Counted from the first letter of the stretch, positions 8,947 through 17,602 are shown. The stretch: 64,000 nucleotides of DNA from an uncultured Bifidobacterium sp. (GCF_949292005.1 NZ_CASEXV010000076.1:23062-87061); one strand, 5' to 3'. Notes: generated by a model not told the origin, from the letters alone. Translations and numbers: made by a program.

Positions 8947-9978
8947 ATGGATCGTGGCCACGCATTGGATGACGGATCGCTGAAAACCGTTATGGAGGAC
9001 ACCTCGGATGGGTCTGTCAAAAAGGATATCGTCGTCGGCGTCGACGGCTCCCCGGAGTCCTTCGCCGCGCTTCGCTGGGCCTTGCGGGAAGCATCCCTCG
9101 ATTCCAGACACGTCAACGCCGTTTTTGGCTGGACCCGGTCCTGGAGTCTTGGCCCGGAACCGCAGGATGACGATGAATGGGACAGAACGAGAGTACGGAT
9201 TTCCTCGAAGCTGCGCGAGTGGGCCGACACGGCCTGCCAAGGGATGGATTTCGACAGGAACGACCTGACGCTCACATCGGTGCACGCCTCGGGCGCGAGC
9301 GCTCTGATGACCATGGGATCCGCCGCGCAGCAGATCGTCGTCGGACGACGGAGCGTGGGACGCATGACACGATGGCTCACGGGCTCCCTCTCCTCGTCGC
9401 TCGCCGAGGATGCGCGCGTCCCCGTGACCATCGTCAAGACTCCAACCGACGAGGCATCGACCGTCCGCCAGCAGATCGCACGCACGCTCTCGCCGTCAAG
9501 GGACGACGCGACATTCTCCAGTCGTCGCGCCGACTCTCTCCCCGCATACGACTCTGAGGAGTCTCCCATCGTCGTGGGTGTCGACGGTTCAGCCACATCA
9601 CGACGGGCACTGCGCTTCGCAAGAGACATGGCGGCTCTCCGCCACCGTCCGCTACGGGTCATCATGTGTTGGCAGCTGCGCGATCTGGGAACGGTTCCAG
9701 GTTACGAGCGGGCCGTCGCGCCCATCTCACAGGCGCAGTCGTACGCGCAGCAGATCGTCGAGAGAACCGTCGATGAGGAGTTGCCCCACACCGGTGGGGA
9801 CATCCAGGCCTATGCCTTCCATATCCCCGCCGCGCAGGGGTTGATCGACGCGTCGCGGTACGCGGCCCACATCATCGTGGGAACGCGTGGATTAAGCGGT
9901 ATGGATGCCAGATTCCTCGGATCGGTCTCCCGTCAGGTCGTAGACCTCTCGGAATGCTCAGTCACCGTCGTCCACTGA
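8947..9978 (+). CDS. Tandem universal stress protein (two UspA domains)
   Basis: Cytoplasmic protein of 343 residues with two UspA folds. Domain 1 (about residues 23-160) begins DIVVGVDGSPESFAALRWAL and ends with VGRRSVGR...VPVTIVK. Domain 2 (about 205-343) begins IVVGVDGSATSRRALRFA and ends IVGTRGLSGMD...CSVTVVH. The glycine-rich nucleotide-binding loops (GRRSVGR; GTRGLSG) are present, so ATP binding is likely. The ATG at 8947 follows AGGGAGG by 6 nt. It is divergent from clpC and ends 4 bp from the convergent DUF3027 gene. The context points to stress adaptation; no specific ligand can be named. Confidence 0.9.
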   Translation: MDRGHALDDGSLKTVMEDTSDGSVKKDIVVGVDGSPESFAALRWALREASLDSRHVNAVFGWTRSWSLGPEPQDDDEWDRTRVRISSKLREWADTACQGMDFDRNDLTLTSVHASGASALMTMGSAAQQIVVGRRSVGRMTRWLTGSLSSSLAEDARVPVTIVKTPTDEASTVRQQIARTLSPSRDDATFSSRRADSLPAYDSEESPIVVGVDGSATSRRALRFARDMAALRHRPLRVIMCWQLRDLGTVPGYERAVAPISQAQSYAQQIVERTVDEELPHTGGDIQAYAFHIPAAQGLIDASRYAAHIIVGTRGLSGMDARFLGSVSRQVVDLSECSVTVVH

Positions 9979-9982
9979 GCCG

Positions 9983-10906
9983 TCAGTCGGCCGCCGGATC
10001 GTCAACGACCGCCGAGCCACCGCCGTCCACCGGGCCGTCCCCATCCTCCGCACTCTCGATAAGCTCTATCTGCGCGGACTCCTCGCGGGGCCTCTGCTCA
10101 ATGACATCAATATGAATGTCATCATACGCGGGAGTGGATTGCACCCACAGATGAGGAGAAGCGGGGGGCTGGATCTGCGAATGCTCGCCACAACCATGGT
10201 CAAGAGACACGACCTTACCGTCATCTGGACTCCACATATTCGCGCAGACACCGAACTGAAGACCTAGATCCCCGCGGATCGGCACGAGGAAACCGCATGT
10301 GGAGCAGGGGTTGCCGGATGCCACCCGTGTCGACAGAGACCGGGGGCCGCGCGATCCGTGATACCACCTCTCCGCAGTCTGCGAACGCCCTTCGGGACTG
10401 AGAACCCGGTTCCGGGTGAGAGAGAACTCCTCAACCACCTCATCGCGGTCCTCGGATTCATTCTCAGATCCATCCCCGGAGGACAAGTCCTCCTGCGTAG
10501 AATCCGCCTTCTCCCCATCCCGCGACAATTCCGCATTCCGAGGCAATCCGGATTCCAAACGCGCATCATCGGTGGACGTGCCCATCACATCAGTGACGGA
10601 GATGTCCGAAGGCTCAAGCCTGTCCTTCCATGGGACCCATGACGGAGACAGAACCGCATCGTCCGTCGGAACAAGGGAGGACTCATCCACCGTCCACAGT
10701 TCACGCTCGGTGTCATGGAACAACGTCGCCGACCATTGCCAGCCCTCATACCCGGTCATCAGACAGGCGAAACGGTAGTCGGTGACACCGTCGTCAAGTT
10801 GCAGGACCGCGAGCAGACCGCCAACGCGCCCGGGATCCTCGGCAGCCGCGACGACGGCCGACAATGCGATGTCGCGCGGATCCATAGCCGTCTCCTGAGT
10901 CGTCAT
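9983..10906 (-). CDS. DUF3027 family protein
   Basis: Protein of 307 residues, function unknown. The N-terminal half (residues 1-110) carries the conserved DUF3027-like stretch DYRFACLMTGYEGWQWSATL and LSPSWVPWKDRLEPSD. The middle is acidic and low complexity. The C-terminal part has a CSTCGFLVPIRGDLG...CANMWSPDDGKVVSLDHGCG region whose four cysteines could bind zinc. No membrane segments. Its ATG overlaps the stop of the cold-shock-domain gene (TGATG) behind a GGAGG box, so translation is coupled. DUF3027 genes commonly lie beside small cold-shock genes in actinobacteria, which fits here. Confidence 0.8.
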   Translation of the reverse strand: MTTQETAMDPRDIALSAVVAAAEDPGRVGGLLAVLQLDDGVTDYRFACLMTGYEGWQWSATLFHDTERELWTVDESSLVPTDDAVLSPSWVPWKDRLEPSDISVTDVMGTSTDDARLESGLPRNAELSRDGEKADSTQEDLSSGDGSENESEDRDEVVEEFSLTRNRVLSPEGRSQTAERWYHGSRGPRSLSTRVASGNPCSTCGFLVPIRGDLGLQFGVCANMWSPDDGKVVSLDHGCGEHSQIQPPASPHLWVQSTPAYDDIHIDVIEQRPREESAQIELIESAEDGDGPVDGGGSAVVDDPAAD

Positions 10907-11295
10907 CAGTCCTCCACGTCGAAATCGTCAGCCACCGCACGGAGCACGGATGCGAGCTTTCGGCTCTCCGCCGGTGCGGGATAATGATGCCGCCTCAACC
11001 CGGCGCCTGCCCCATCCAGCAGTTTGATGAGGTCCTCGACAATCGCGACCATATCGTCAGGCTTCGGACGCGTCGCCCTGACCATCGAGGGGCGTGATCC
11101 CAAAACCCTCACATCAAGGGCCTGAGGTCCCCTGCGCCCGTCCACCACGGAGAACTCCACCCGCGACCCCTTGCGTGGAGGCGTGCCCGCATCGGTCAGG
11201 GACGCGGCCGGCATGAAGACATCATGCCCTGACTCATCGGCGATGAACCCATATCCCTTGTCCGCGTCATACCAACGAACCCGTCCACTCGGCAT
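10906..11295 (-). CDS. Cold-shock-domain protein with C-terminal helical extension
   Basis: Protein of 129 residues. Residues 1-65 form a CSD: RVRWYDADKGYGFIADESG carries the RNP1-like KGYGFI, followed by HDVFMPAASL in place of the usual DVFVH. The remaining 60 residues (PDDMVAIVEDLIKLLDGAG...) form a helical extension absent from classical CspA. The ATG at 11295 is chosen because family similarity starts at MPSGRVRWY; an ATG at 11322 is possible. It is first of a two-gene unit with the DUF3027 gene. Probably a nucleic-acid-binding regulator. Confidence 0.85.
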   Translation of the reverse strand: MPSGRVRWYDADKGYGFIADESGHDVFMPAASLTDAGTPPRKGSRVEFSVVDGRRGPQALDVRVLGSRPSMVRATRPKPDDMVAIVEDLIKLLDGAGAGLRRHHYPAPAESRKLASVLRAVADDFDVED

Positions 11296-11475
11296 AGTCG
11301 TGCACACCTCATTCCGCAACATACGACCAGACGCCCTGTCTGATGTTCCTTGTCCGTGGAACAGTCTACTCCATACGCCATCACCGCTGGGGGAATCAGC
11401 GCCAGGCTTTGTCGTCTCGGCGGAACCATGCGCATCGTCCCGTGCAGCCCGCTGCGCTTCCCTGTCAGAGGTCGT

Positions 11476-13353
11476 TCAATCGCCTGCGTTCTGGTGACGA
11501 CGCCGCTCCCTGTCGCCCCAGCGCAGAGGCCCCGTGGCATCGGATTTCTCCGACCTCTTCGATTTCTCTGTCACGGCCACCGCTGCATCACCGCCATCCG
11601 CCGCGGAATCCCTCTCAACTGGTGCGATGGGCAGGATGACGGTGATGGTCAGCCCACCTCCGTCCGATTCGCTCGCGACGATCAAGCCCTTATGCGCCTT
11701 GACCACGGACAGGACGATGGCCATGCCTAGGCCGGTTCCGCCCTTTTCTCGTGCGCGAGAGGGATCGGCGGTGTAGAAGCGCTCGAAAATCTGTGGCCTG
11801 TCCTCGTCAGGAACGCCTGGACCATGGTCGATGAACCGCATCACGGCATAGGTCGTTCCTATCCTCATGGACCGGCCGACTTCAACCGCGTCGAGGAAGC
11901 GCCGAAGGGAGCGCTCATGTGGAGGCAACGCCGACAGCTCCTCCGGTGACATGGCCGCCGGAAGCACGCCAAGCCCCATCTGCACGCTGGAATCGGCCGG
12001 CGTGTACCGGTGGATGTTCCCGACGATGTTCGTGATGACTTGTCGGATGCGGGAGGGATCCCCGGAGATGGACACGGCGGGAGGCGCGCCGGCGGAGAAG
12101 ACCAACGATACGACGCCCCCGGATCCGGGGGACAGATCTACGACTCCGGTGTCGACGGATCGCTCGGGATCGAGAGCATGAAGATCATCCGAGGAGTCGA
12201 GCAGGACTGCGGTGAGGTCGACAGTGCTCGTCATGTCGATTCCCCGCCCCTCGTCCAAACGCGCCAGAGACAGGAGATCCTCGACGAGGACGGTCATGCG
12301 CGTGCTGGAATCCTCGATATGGCGGATGGAAGAATCGGCCCTGTCCAGGGCACCGGGAAGATCCCTCTGCATCGTGTACAGCTCCGCGTATCCATGTATG
12401 GCCGCCAAAGGCGTCCTCAGCTCATGACTGGCATCGGACACGAAGCGTTTCATCTTCTCGGTCGTCTTCTCCTGCTCCCTGAAGCTCGACTCGATCCGGG
12501 CAAGCATGGTGTTCAGCGATGCCGACAGCGATCCGACCTCGGTGTTTTCCGGTGCCGGCGGAATCCGTTCGCTCAGGTCGCCTGCGGCGATTTTGGCAGC
12601 GGTTTTCTCAATCCGCTTCAGTGGAGCCAGGGTGCGTTGTATGAGCACGGTGGCGATGATAACGCTAAGCATGATGATCGCGGCGCCCACCATCAAGGTG
12701 TATCTGGTCAACGTGTTGACCGTATCGATCTGGTCGCTGAGCGAGAGCCCGATGTAGACGACACCTCCGACAGTGCTCTCGCCGCTCTGGCTTTTGTTCA
12801 TCCACTGCAGCGCCAGAACCCTCCACGGCGCCTTGGCCTTCTGAAGCGTGTCCCGATCGGATTGCGAGCTTGATGACGTCGTCACCTTGGCCGTCGTCGT
12901 GAAGGGAGTGCCCAGCTGCACGGTGCCCATGCTGCCGTTCGCCGGAAGTGTGGGCACCGACACCACGCCGCCTTTGAGGACGGGAACCAACGGCGTGGCG
13001 ATGATGGTATTCGACGTGTTTCGCATCTGGAGGAAGTAGTCGGTCGGTCCCGCCGTGGACTGGCTGCTGTCCCGGCTGCTGAGAAGACCCACGTTGTTGT
13101 AGACGAGTTCGGCCTGCTGGACGAGCTGCGTGTCGGTTTTGTTGAGAAGGTAGTTTCCCACGAGCTGGCGGATGGACAGGGACACGCTGACCGTGCCGAT
13201 CACCAGAAGGATGGTCGTCATGGCGACGATCTTGACGCCCAGAGGCACACCGTCCAGACGCGTGAGAAGGAACCGTGTGACGGGGTTCCTCCGCTTGGGC
13301 TTTCCGGTTTTCCTTCCCCACGGATGGAAGGCGGTCTTGTCCGGGGTTTTCAC
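11476..13353 (-). CDS. Two-component sensor histidine kinase
   Basis: Membrane kinase of 625 residues. TM1 is at about residues 41-62, an extracytoplasmic sensor of about 170 residues follows, and TM2 is near 220-243. A HAMP linker, the H-box SDASHELRTPLAAIHGYAE and the N/G boxes with TDPSRAREKGGTGLGMAIV complete the kinase core. The C-terminal tail is basic and low complexity. The start is a GTG at 13353 overlapping the regulator stop (GTGA). It is the partner of the response regulator just upstream. Possible ligand unknown; linkage to a TPM-like membrane protein and a WXG100 gene suggests envelope sensing, which is inference. Confidence 0.93.
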   Translation of the reverse strand: MKTPDKTAFHPWGRKTGKPKRRNPVTRFLLTRLDGVPLGVKIVAMTTILLVIGTVSVSLSIRQLVGNYLLNKTDTQLVQQAELVYNNVGLLSSRDSSQSTAGPTDYFLQMRNTSNTIIATPLVPVLKGGVVSVPTLPANGSMGTVQLGTPFTTTAKVTTSSSSQSDRDTLQKAKAPWRVLALQWMNKSQSGESTVGGVVYIGLSLSDQIDTVNTLTRYTLMVGAAIIMLSVIIATVLIQRTLAPLKRIEKTAAKIAAGDLSERIPPAPENTEVGSLSASLNTMLARIESSFREQEKTTEKMKRFVSDASHELRTPLAAIHGYAELYTMQRDLPGALDRADSSIRHIEDSSTRMTVLVEDLLSLARLDEGRGIDMTSTVDLTAVLLDSSDDLHALDPERSVDTGVVDLSPGSGGVVSLVFSAGAPPAVSISGDPSRIRQVITNIVGNIHRYTPADSSVQMGLGVLPAAMSPEELSALPPHERSLRRFLDAVEVGRSMRIGTTYAVMRFIDHGPGVPDEDRPQIFERFYTADPSRAREKGGTGLGMAIVLSVVKAHKGLIVASESDGGGLTITVILPIAPVERDSAADGGDAAVAVTEKSKRSEKSDATGPLRWGDRERRRHQNAGD

Positions 13354-14093
13354 TGCGCGGAGTTTCTCCGGGGCGCTCGGATCATGTATCCGATTCCGCG
13401 CTTGGTCTCGATCAGGGGATCGACCTTGGTGACGGTTCCGTCATCATTGGTGATTTCGATGCCATCGACCTTCTTGCGCAGATACGAGATGTACGATTCG
13501 ACGATCGCCGCATCGCCGCCCCAGTCGTATTGCCAGACATGGTCAAGTATCTGGGCCTTGGATAGGACTCTGCCTTCGTTGTCCATCAGATAACGCAGAA
13601 GCTTGTATTCGGTCGGGCTCAGATCAATAGCCTGTCCCGCGCGGGAGACATCGTGCGAATCCTCATTAATCTCCAAATCGCCGACGCGGATGATGGGGTC
13701 ATCCTCCTCCTGTCCGTGCGTTCGGCGGAGAATGGCGCGGATGCGGGCCACGACCTCCTCGAGGCTGAAGGGCTTGGTGACGTAGTCATCCCCTCCGACC
13801 GTGAGGCCCATCACCTTGTCCTGCGTGTCATCGCGGGCGGTGAGGAACAGGACGGGCGCGTCGATGCCGCCCTGCCTTATCCGCCTTGTGACGGTGAAGC
13901 CATCGATGTCCGGAAGCATCACATCCAGAACGATAAGATCGGGATGCGTTTCCTCGATGACTTTGATCGCCTCAGAACCGGACGCGGCGGTATTAACCTC
14001 AAAGCCCGAGAAATGCAGCGAAGCGACAAGAAGTTCACGAATCGACGGTTCGTCGTCGACGACCACAATGGATGCTTCAATCGGTTTGCTCAT
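13350..14093 (-). CDS. OmpR-family response regulator
   Basis: DNA-binding regulator of 247 residues. The receiver domain (residues 1-125) has the acidic pair VVDDEPS, phospho-acceptor LIVLDVMLPD and switch lysine YVTKPFSLEE. A winged-helix effector domain (residues 140-240) includes LSPTEYKLLRYLMDNEGRV and VESYISYLRKKVD. I chose the ATG at 14093 (MSKPIEASIVVVDD), which matches typical N-termini; an ATG at 14114 (MGAILSHMSK) has a better SD and cannot be excluded. The gene overlaps the upstream TPM-like gene by a few bases and the kinase gene downstream, so the three are probably one operon. Confidence 0.95.
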   Translation of the reverse strand: MSKPIEASIVVVDDEPSIRELLVASLHFSGFEVNTAASGSEAIKVIEETHPDLIVLDVMLPDIDGFTVTRRIRQGGIDAPVLFLTARDDTQDKVMGLTVGGDDYVTKPFSLEEVVARIRAILRRTHGQEEDDPIIRVGDLEINEDSHDVSRAGQAIDLSPTEYKLLRYLMDNEGRVLSKAQILDHVWQYDWGGDAAIVESYISYLRKKVDGIEITNDDGTVTKVDPLIETKRGIGYMIRAPRRNSAQ

Positions 14094-14991
14094 GTGACTC
14101 AGAATTGCCCCCATCACTGGACGTTTCCTGAACACCCTCTGGATTTTGCTTGACTGTTAATCGGCGCGGAACAATATGCCGCGGCCACGACGACGTTGCG
14201 ACACCGTGCCGCGGAGCCTTCCTGCCCCTAGAAGGCCGTCGCATCGACTTCAATCGCGGCATCTTGACATGGGAACGACGAGGCGCGGCATGCCGCTTTC
14301 GGCGTCGCTTGGTGACCACTATTGCCACTACGGCCAGGGCGACGAGGACGACGGCAAGAATCCCGACACCCACCCATGCCGCCGTGGATGACGTGGACGA
14401 CTGTTTCACCGTGGATATCTCGGACATCAAAGCCAGGGCGGAGGCCGCCCAATCACGGTCGCTTGAGGACATCAAAGGCTTTGTGGCGGCGCTCGACAGC
14501 GAGTCCACAGTGCTTTGGCGGCGCAGCCACGCCTCGGAGTTCGACGACACCGCGACGACGAGGCTCCCATCGTCAGAGCCCACGGCAAGCATCACCGTAT
14601 TGGCGGGGGGATCAAGGGAATTAAGCAAATTGGCGGCCCACGTGGCGGGTTTCTTGCCTTCAGGGAAATGAGCCAGATACAGAAGTCGGACGCTGACGCC
14701 CGTCGTCTTTTTGGTTTCCGTGATAGCGTCACTCACCTTCGAGAAATCAGATCCCAGAAGGTTCTCGGTGTCGGTGATCGAGTCGTTGATGGATATGGAG
14801 TCCGATGAGGACGACGAAGACGAGGACGACGATGGGGATGAGGAGGATGAGGACGAGCTGGATTCCGCGCCGGCCGCATAGGATCCTGAGCCAAGTGCCT
14901 CGGCCAGCATCGTCACCAGCATCACAAGGACGATGGCGAGGCGTATGACCACATCGCCAGACCGGGTACGCATCGAACGCCTATTGACCAT
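14077..14991 (-). CDS. Predicted membrane protein with TPM-like domain
   Basis: Protein of 304 residues. It starts with a basic stretch and a hydrophobic segment (residues 14-31, signal or anchor), then a Ser-only linker of about 25 residues. A domain of about 115 residues (TDTENLLGSDFSKVSDAI...TGVSVRLLYLAHF...) resembles TPM/YgcG-type modules. A second TM segment follows (about 213-235: WVGVGILAVVLVALAVVAIV) and then a very basic cytoplasmic tail. The ATG at 14991 has AAGGTGG 6 nt upstream. It overlaps the response regulator start, so it likely heads the two-component operon, and it is divergent from the WXG100 gene. The TPM assignment is by pattern only. Confidence 0.65.
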   Translation of the reverse strand: MVNRRSMRTRSGDVVIRLAIVLVMLVTMLAEALGSGSYAAGAESSSSSSSSSPSSSSSSSSSSDSISINDSITDTENLLGSDFSKVSDAITETKKTTGVSVRLLYLAHFPEGKKPATWAANLLNSLDPPANTVMLAVGSDDGSLVVAVSSNSEAWLRRQSTVDSLSSAATKPLMSSSDRDWAASALALMSEISTVKQSSTSSTAAWVGVGILAVVLVALAVVAIVVTKRRRKRHAAPRRSHVKMPRLKSMRRPSRGRKAPRHGVATSSWPRHIVPRRLTVKQNPEGVQETSSDGGNSESHEQTD

Positions 14992-15062
14992 ATCGTCCAC
15001 CTTAGCGGTCAGGACGTCCGCAACACCACAGGAAACAATCAGATCAACCCGAAAGGACGACC

Positions 15063-15356
15063 ATGCCCCACTATCAGGTGGACTCCGAGCGCATACGCTC
15101 ATCCAGCGCGGCGGTCAACGCATCCATCACCCAGATTCGCGACGCGGTCACTGGCATGTACACCAATCTATCCGATCTCCAAAGTGTGTGGACAGGCGGC
15201 GCCGCCACCCAGTTCACGTCGGTTGCAGATCAATGGAGAAGCGCCCAACAGCAGATGGAGCAGTCATTGGAGGCGATCCAGCAGGCACTGGCCCAGGCGT
15301 CCAATGTCTATGAACAGGCTGAGACGCAGGCATCCATGCTGTTCACGCGATCTTAG
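15063..15356 (+). CDS. WXG100 (ESAT-6-like) protein
   Basis: Small helical-hairpin protein of 97 residues, the size of type VII secretion (ESX) substrates. The WXG turn is W43-T-G45 (SVWTGGAATQF) between two amphipathic helices rich in Gln/Ala. A YxxxE motif follows at residues 83-87 (YEQAE), matching the YxxxD/E export signal. No signal peptide. The start has AAAGGA 6 nt upstream. The gene stands alone between the divergent TPM-like gene and groL; no EccC/EssC ATPase lies in the window. A second WXG-like gene is at 24546-24839. Confidence 0.92.
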   Translation: MPHYQVDSERIRSSSAAVNASITQIRDAVTGMYTNLSDLQSVWTGGAATQFTSVADQWRSAQQQMEQSLEAIQQALAQASNVYEQAETQASMLFTRS

Positions 15357-15398
15357 TGAAAACGCCTCGACGGAATTGAAAGGTTGAGGCGGCGGAAC

Positions 15399-15437
15399 AA
15401 AAAGCGGCGTCCCAGGCTGTTTTCAGCCCGGGACGCC
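15399..15437 (-). terminator. Rho-independent terminator of groL
   Basis: Arms at 15406-15419 and 15424-15437 pair over 14 positions with one A/C mismatch and a TTTT/AAAA loop. On the minus strand the stem is followed by TTTTT (15403-15399). It lies just after the groL stop and can also stop readthrough from the WXG100 gene. Confidence 0.8.
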
Positions 15438-15458
15438 TCCCGTATCACACGCCCTGTG

Positions 15459-17084
15459 TCAGTAGCCCATATCGGCACTGGGAGCGGGAGCCGCGGGTGC
15501 GGGTTCCGGCTTGTTGGCGACAACGGCCTCCGTGGTCAGGAAGAGTCCCGCGATGGACGCGGCGTTCTGGAGCGCGGAGCGGGTCACCTTGACGGGATCG
15601 GCGACGCCGGCCGCAAGAAGGTCCTCGTACACGTCGGTCGCGGCGTTGAATCCCTGTCCCTCGGGAAGCTCACGGACCTTGTTGAGAACAACATCCCCGG
15701 AAACGCCCGAGTTCTCGGCGATCTGCTTGATGGGGGCCTGGACCGCGCGGAACACAATGGCCGCACCAGTGGCCTCCTCGCCCTCGAGCGAGGTAATCGT
15801 AGCGGAGGACTCCGCCTTCTTCGCGGCCTGCACGAGAGCGACGCCACCACCGGGAAGCAGACCCTCCTCGATGGCCGCCTTCGCGTTGCGAACGGCATCC
15901 TCGATGCGGTGCTTGCGCTCCTTGGCCTCAACCTCGGTCGCGGCTCCGACCTTGATCACGGCAACGCCTCCGGCAAGCTTCGCCAGACGCTCCTGAAGCT
16001 TCTCGCGGTCGTAATCGGAGTCGGTGTTCTCGATCTCGGCGCGAATCTGCGCGACGCGGGCATCGACATCGCCCTTGGAGCCGCCACCGGACACAATGGT
16101 GGTCTCATCCTTCGAGACGATGACCTTCTTGGCGGTTCCGAAAACGGACATGTCGACGGACTCCAGCTTGAGGCCCAGCTCGTCGGACACCACCTGCGCG
16201 CCCGTCAGAATGGCCATATCCTGAAGCATGGCCTTGCGGCGGTCGCCAAATCCTGGAGCCTTGACGGCGCAGGAGTTGAACGTTCCACGAATCTTGTTGA
16301 GGATCAAGGTGGGGAGAGCCTCTCCATCGACATCCTCGGCGATGATCAGCAGCGGCTTGCCGGTCTTCATGACAAGCTCGGCGATGTGCACGACATCCTG
16401 CTGGCTCGACAGCTTTCCTGAGGTCAGAAGGATGTACGGATCCTCAAGAACCGCAGTCTGCTCGTCGGCGTTGGTCACGAAATACGGCGCGATGTAGCCC
16501 TTGTCGAAGCGCATGCCCTCGGTGAACTCGAGATCGAGTCCGAAGCGGTTGTTGTCCTCAACGGTGACGACGCCATCCTGACCGACCTTGTCAAGAGCCT
16601 CGGCGATCTTCTCTCCGACCTCGGGATCCGCGGCGGAGATAGTCGCGGTCGCGGCGATCTGCTCCTTGGTCTCGACGTCCTTGGCGCTGGCGACCAGCTC
16701 CTTGACGATCTCATCCGACGCCTTCTCAATTCCACGACGCAGAGCGATGGGATTGGACCCGGCAACGACGTTCTTGAGTCCCTCATGGACGAGGGACTGA
16801 GCAAGCACGGTGGCGGTGGTGGTTCCATCTCCGGCGACATCGTCGGTCTTCTTGGCGACCTCCTTCACCAGCTCGGCGCCGATGCGCTCATATGGATCCT
16901 CGAGGTCGATCTCCTTTGCGATGGAGACGCCATCGTTGGTGATCGTCGGAGCGCCATAGGACTTGTCAAGAACGACGTTCCGTCCCTTGGGTCCCAGAGT
17001 GACCTTCACGGTATCGGCCAGCTTATCGAGGCCCGCGAGCATTCCCTGACGAGCATCCTCGTCGTATGCAATGATTTTTGCCAT
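15459..17084 (-). CDS. groL: Chaperonin GroEL (60 kDa, Hsp60)
   Basis: ATP-driven chaperonin subunit, 541 residues. It shows TLGPKGRNVVLDKSYG and the ATP-binding DDVAGDGTTTATVLAQ near residues 85-100, with NKIRGTFNSCAVKAPGFGDR in the apical domain and EEGLLPGGGVAL in the C-terminal equatorial half. The tail ends PAAPAPSADMGY rather than in GGM repeats. The ATG at 17084 (MAKIIAYDEDAR) has GGAGGAACA upstream. No groES is adjacent, as is usual in this family. Two CIRCE operators upstream indicate HrcA repression. Confidence 0.98.
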   Translation of the reverse strand: MAKIIAYDEDARQGMLAGLDKLADTVKVTLGPKGRNVVLDKSYGAPTITNDGVSIAKEIDLEDPYERIGAELVKEVAKKTDDVAGDGTTTATVLAQSLVHEGLKNVVAGSNPIALRRGIEKASDEIVKELVASAKDVETKEQIAATATISAADPEVGEKIAEALDKVGQDGVVTVEDNNRFGLDLEFTEGMRFDKGYIAPYFVTNADEQTAVLEDPYILLTSGKLSSQQDVVHIAELVMKTGKPLLIIAEDVDGEALPTLILNKIRGTFNSCAVKAPGFGDRRKAMLQDMAILTGAQVVSDELGLKLESVDMSVFGTAKKVIVSKDETTIVSGGGSKGDVDARVAQIRAEIENTDSDYDREKLQERLAKLAGGVAVIKVGAATEVEAKERKHRIEDAVRNAKAAIEEGLLPGGGVALVQAAKKAESSATITSLEGEEATGAAIVFRAVQAPIKQIAENSGVSGDVVLNKVRELPEGQGFNAATDVYEDLLAAGVADPVKVTRSALQNAASIAGLFLTTEAVVANKPEPAPAAPAPSADMGY

Positions 17085-17159
17085 TGTTCCTCCACATATG
17101 GCTTGGGGTGTGTATTCCACCCGTGACGGACAAGCATCGGACGGCCGTCAGCTGCCGTC

Positions 17160-17186
17160 TTATCACTCACCTATCTCGAGTGCTAA
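17160..17186. promoter_or_regulatory. CIRCE operator 1 (HrcA site) of groL
   Basis: TTATCACTC (17160-17168), 9-bp spacer, GAGTGCTAA (17178-17186). This matches the consensus TTAGCACTC-N9-GAGTGCTAA with one mismatch. It is proximal to groL, 76 bp from the start codon. Confidence 0.9.
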
Positions 17187-17194
17187 CTGGGAGA

Positions 17195-17221
17195 TTAGCA
17201 CTCAGCGTGGCGGAGTGCCAA
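17195..17221. promoter_or_regulatory. CIRCE operator 2 (HrcA site) of groL
   Basis: TTAGCACTC (17195-17203), 9-bp spacer, GAGTGCCAA (17213-17221), one mismatch to consensus. On the minus strand TTGGCA (17221-17216) with an 18-bp spacer to TAATCT could be the groL promoter, so the operator covers the -35/-10 region. It is separated from operator 1 by 8 bp. Confidence 0.9.
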
Positions 17222-17258
17222 CACACGTCACGGGGATTGCGCTTACGGCATGAACAGC

Positions 17259-17296
17259 AAAACGGTGGGGCCCCGGCTAATAGCCGGGACCCCACC
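17259..17296 (-). terminator. Rho-independent terminator of cspA
   Basis: Arms 17264-17278 and 17282-17296 form a GC-rich stem of about 15 bp with one mismatch and a 3-nt loop. On the minus strand it is followed by G then TTTT (17262-17259). It lies directly after the cspA stop. Confidence 0.85.
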
Positions 17297-17315
17297 GCCA
17301 GAATCAGCGAAACGC

Positions 17316-17519
17316 TCAGATGCGCGTCACCGTGGTCGCCTGAAGACCCTTCGAGCTCGACTCGGACTCAAACTCCACCTTGTCGTTCTCATGGAGCGTA
17401 CGATGTCCCTCTCCCTGAATCACAGAGTAGTGAACGAACACATCCTCTGAACCATCATCAGGGGTAATGAATCCATAACCCTTCTGATCATTGAAAAATT
17501 TAACGGTACCTTGTGCCAT
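17316..17519 (-). CDS. cspA: Cold shock protein CspA family
   Basis: Single CSD protein of 67 residues that binds single-stranded nucleic acid. RNP1 KGYGFIT and RNP2 DVFVHYSV are intact, with the usual start MAQGTVKFFNDQ. The ATG at 17519 has GAGGG 9 nt upstream. A TATAGT -10 box on the minus strand (17608-17603) would give a 5' leader of roughly 75-80 nt, in keeping with the long leaders of cold-shock mRNAs. Monocistronic, with its own terminator. Confidence 0.95.
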   Translation of the reverse strand: MAQGTVKFFNDQKGYGFITPDDGSEDVFVHYSVIQGEGHRTLHENDKVEFESESSSKGLQATTVTRI

Positions 17520-17602
17520 AGCAATCATCCCTCGTTAGAGCACCGCACAGATATACAGAAGAGTCCGACTGATTTCGCGCTCACCATCTCGCGGCCATAC
17601 TC

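Noticed and set aside
14850..14920. Ser-codon repeats (also 17950-18060, 24260-24470) as CRISPR or satellite repeats
   Set aside because: They encode Ser/Thr/Ala-rich linkers in membrane proteins; no constant repeat and spacer units.
17178..17203. Everted inverted repeat GAGTGCTAA-N8-TTAGCACTC as an odd HrcA site
   Set aside because: It is formed by adjacent halves of two normal CIRCE elements with N9 spacers.
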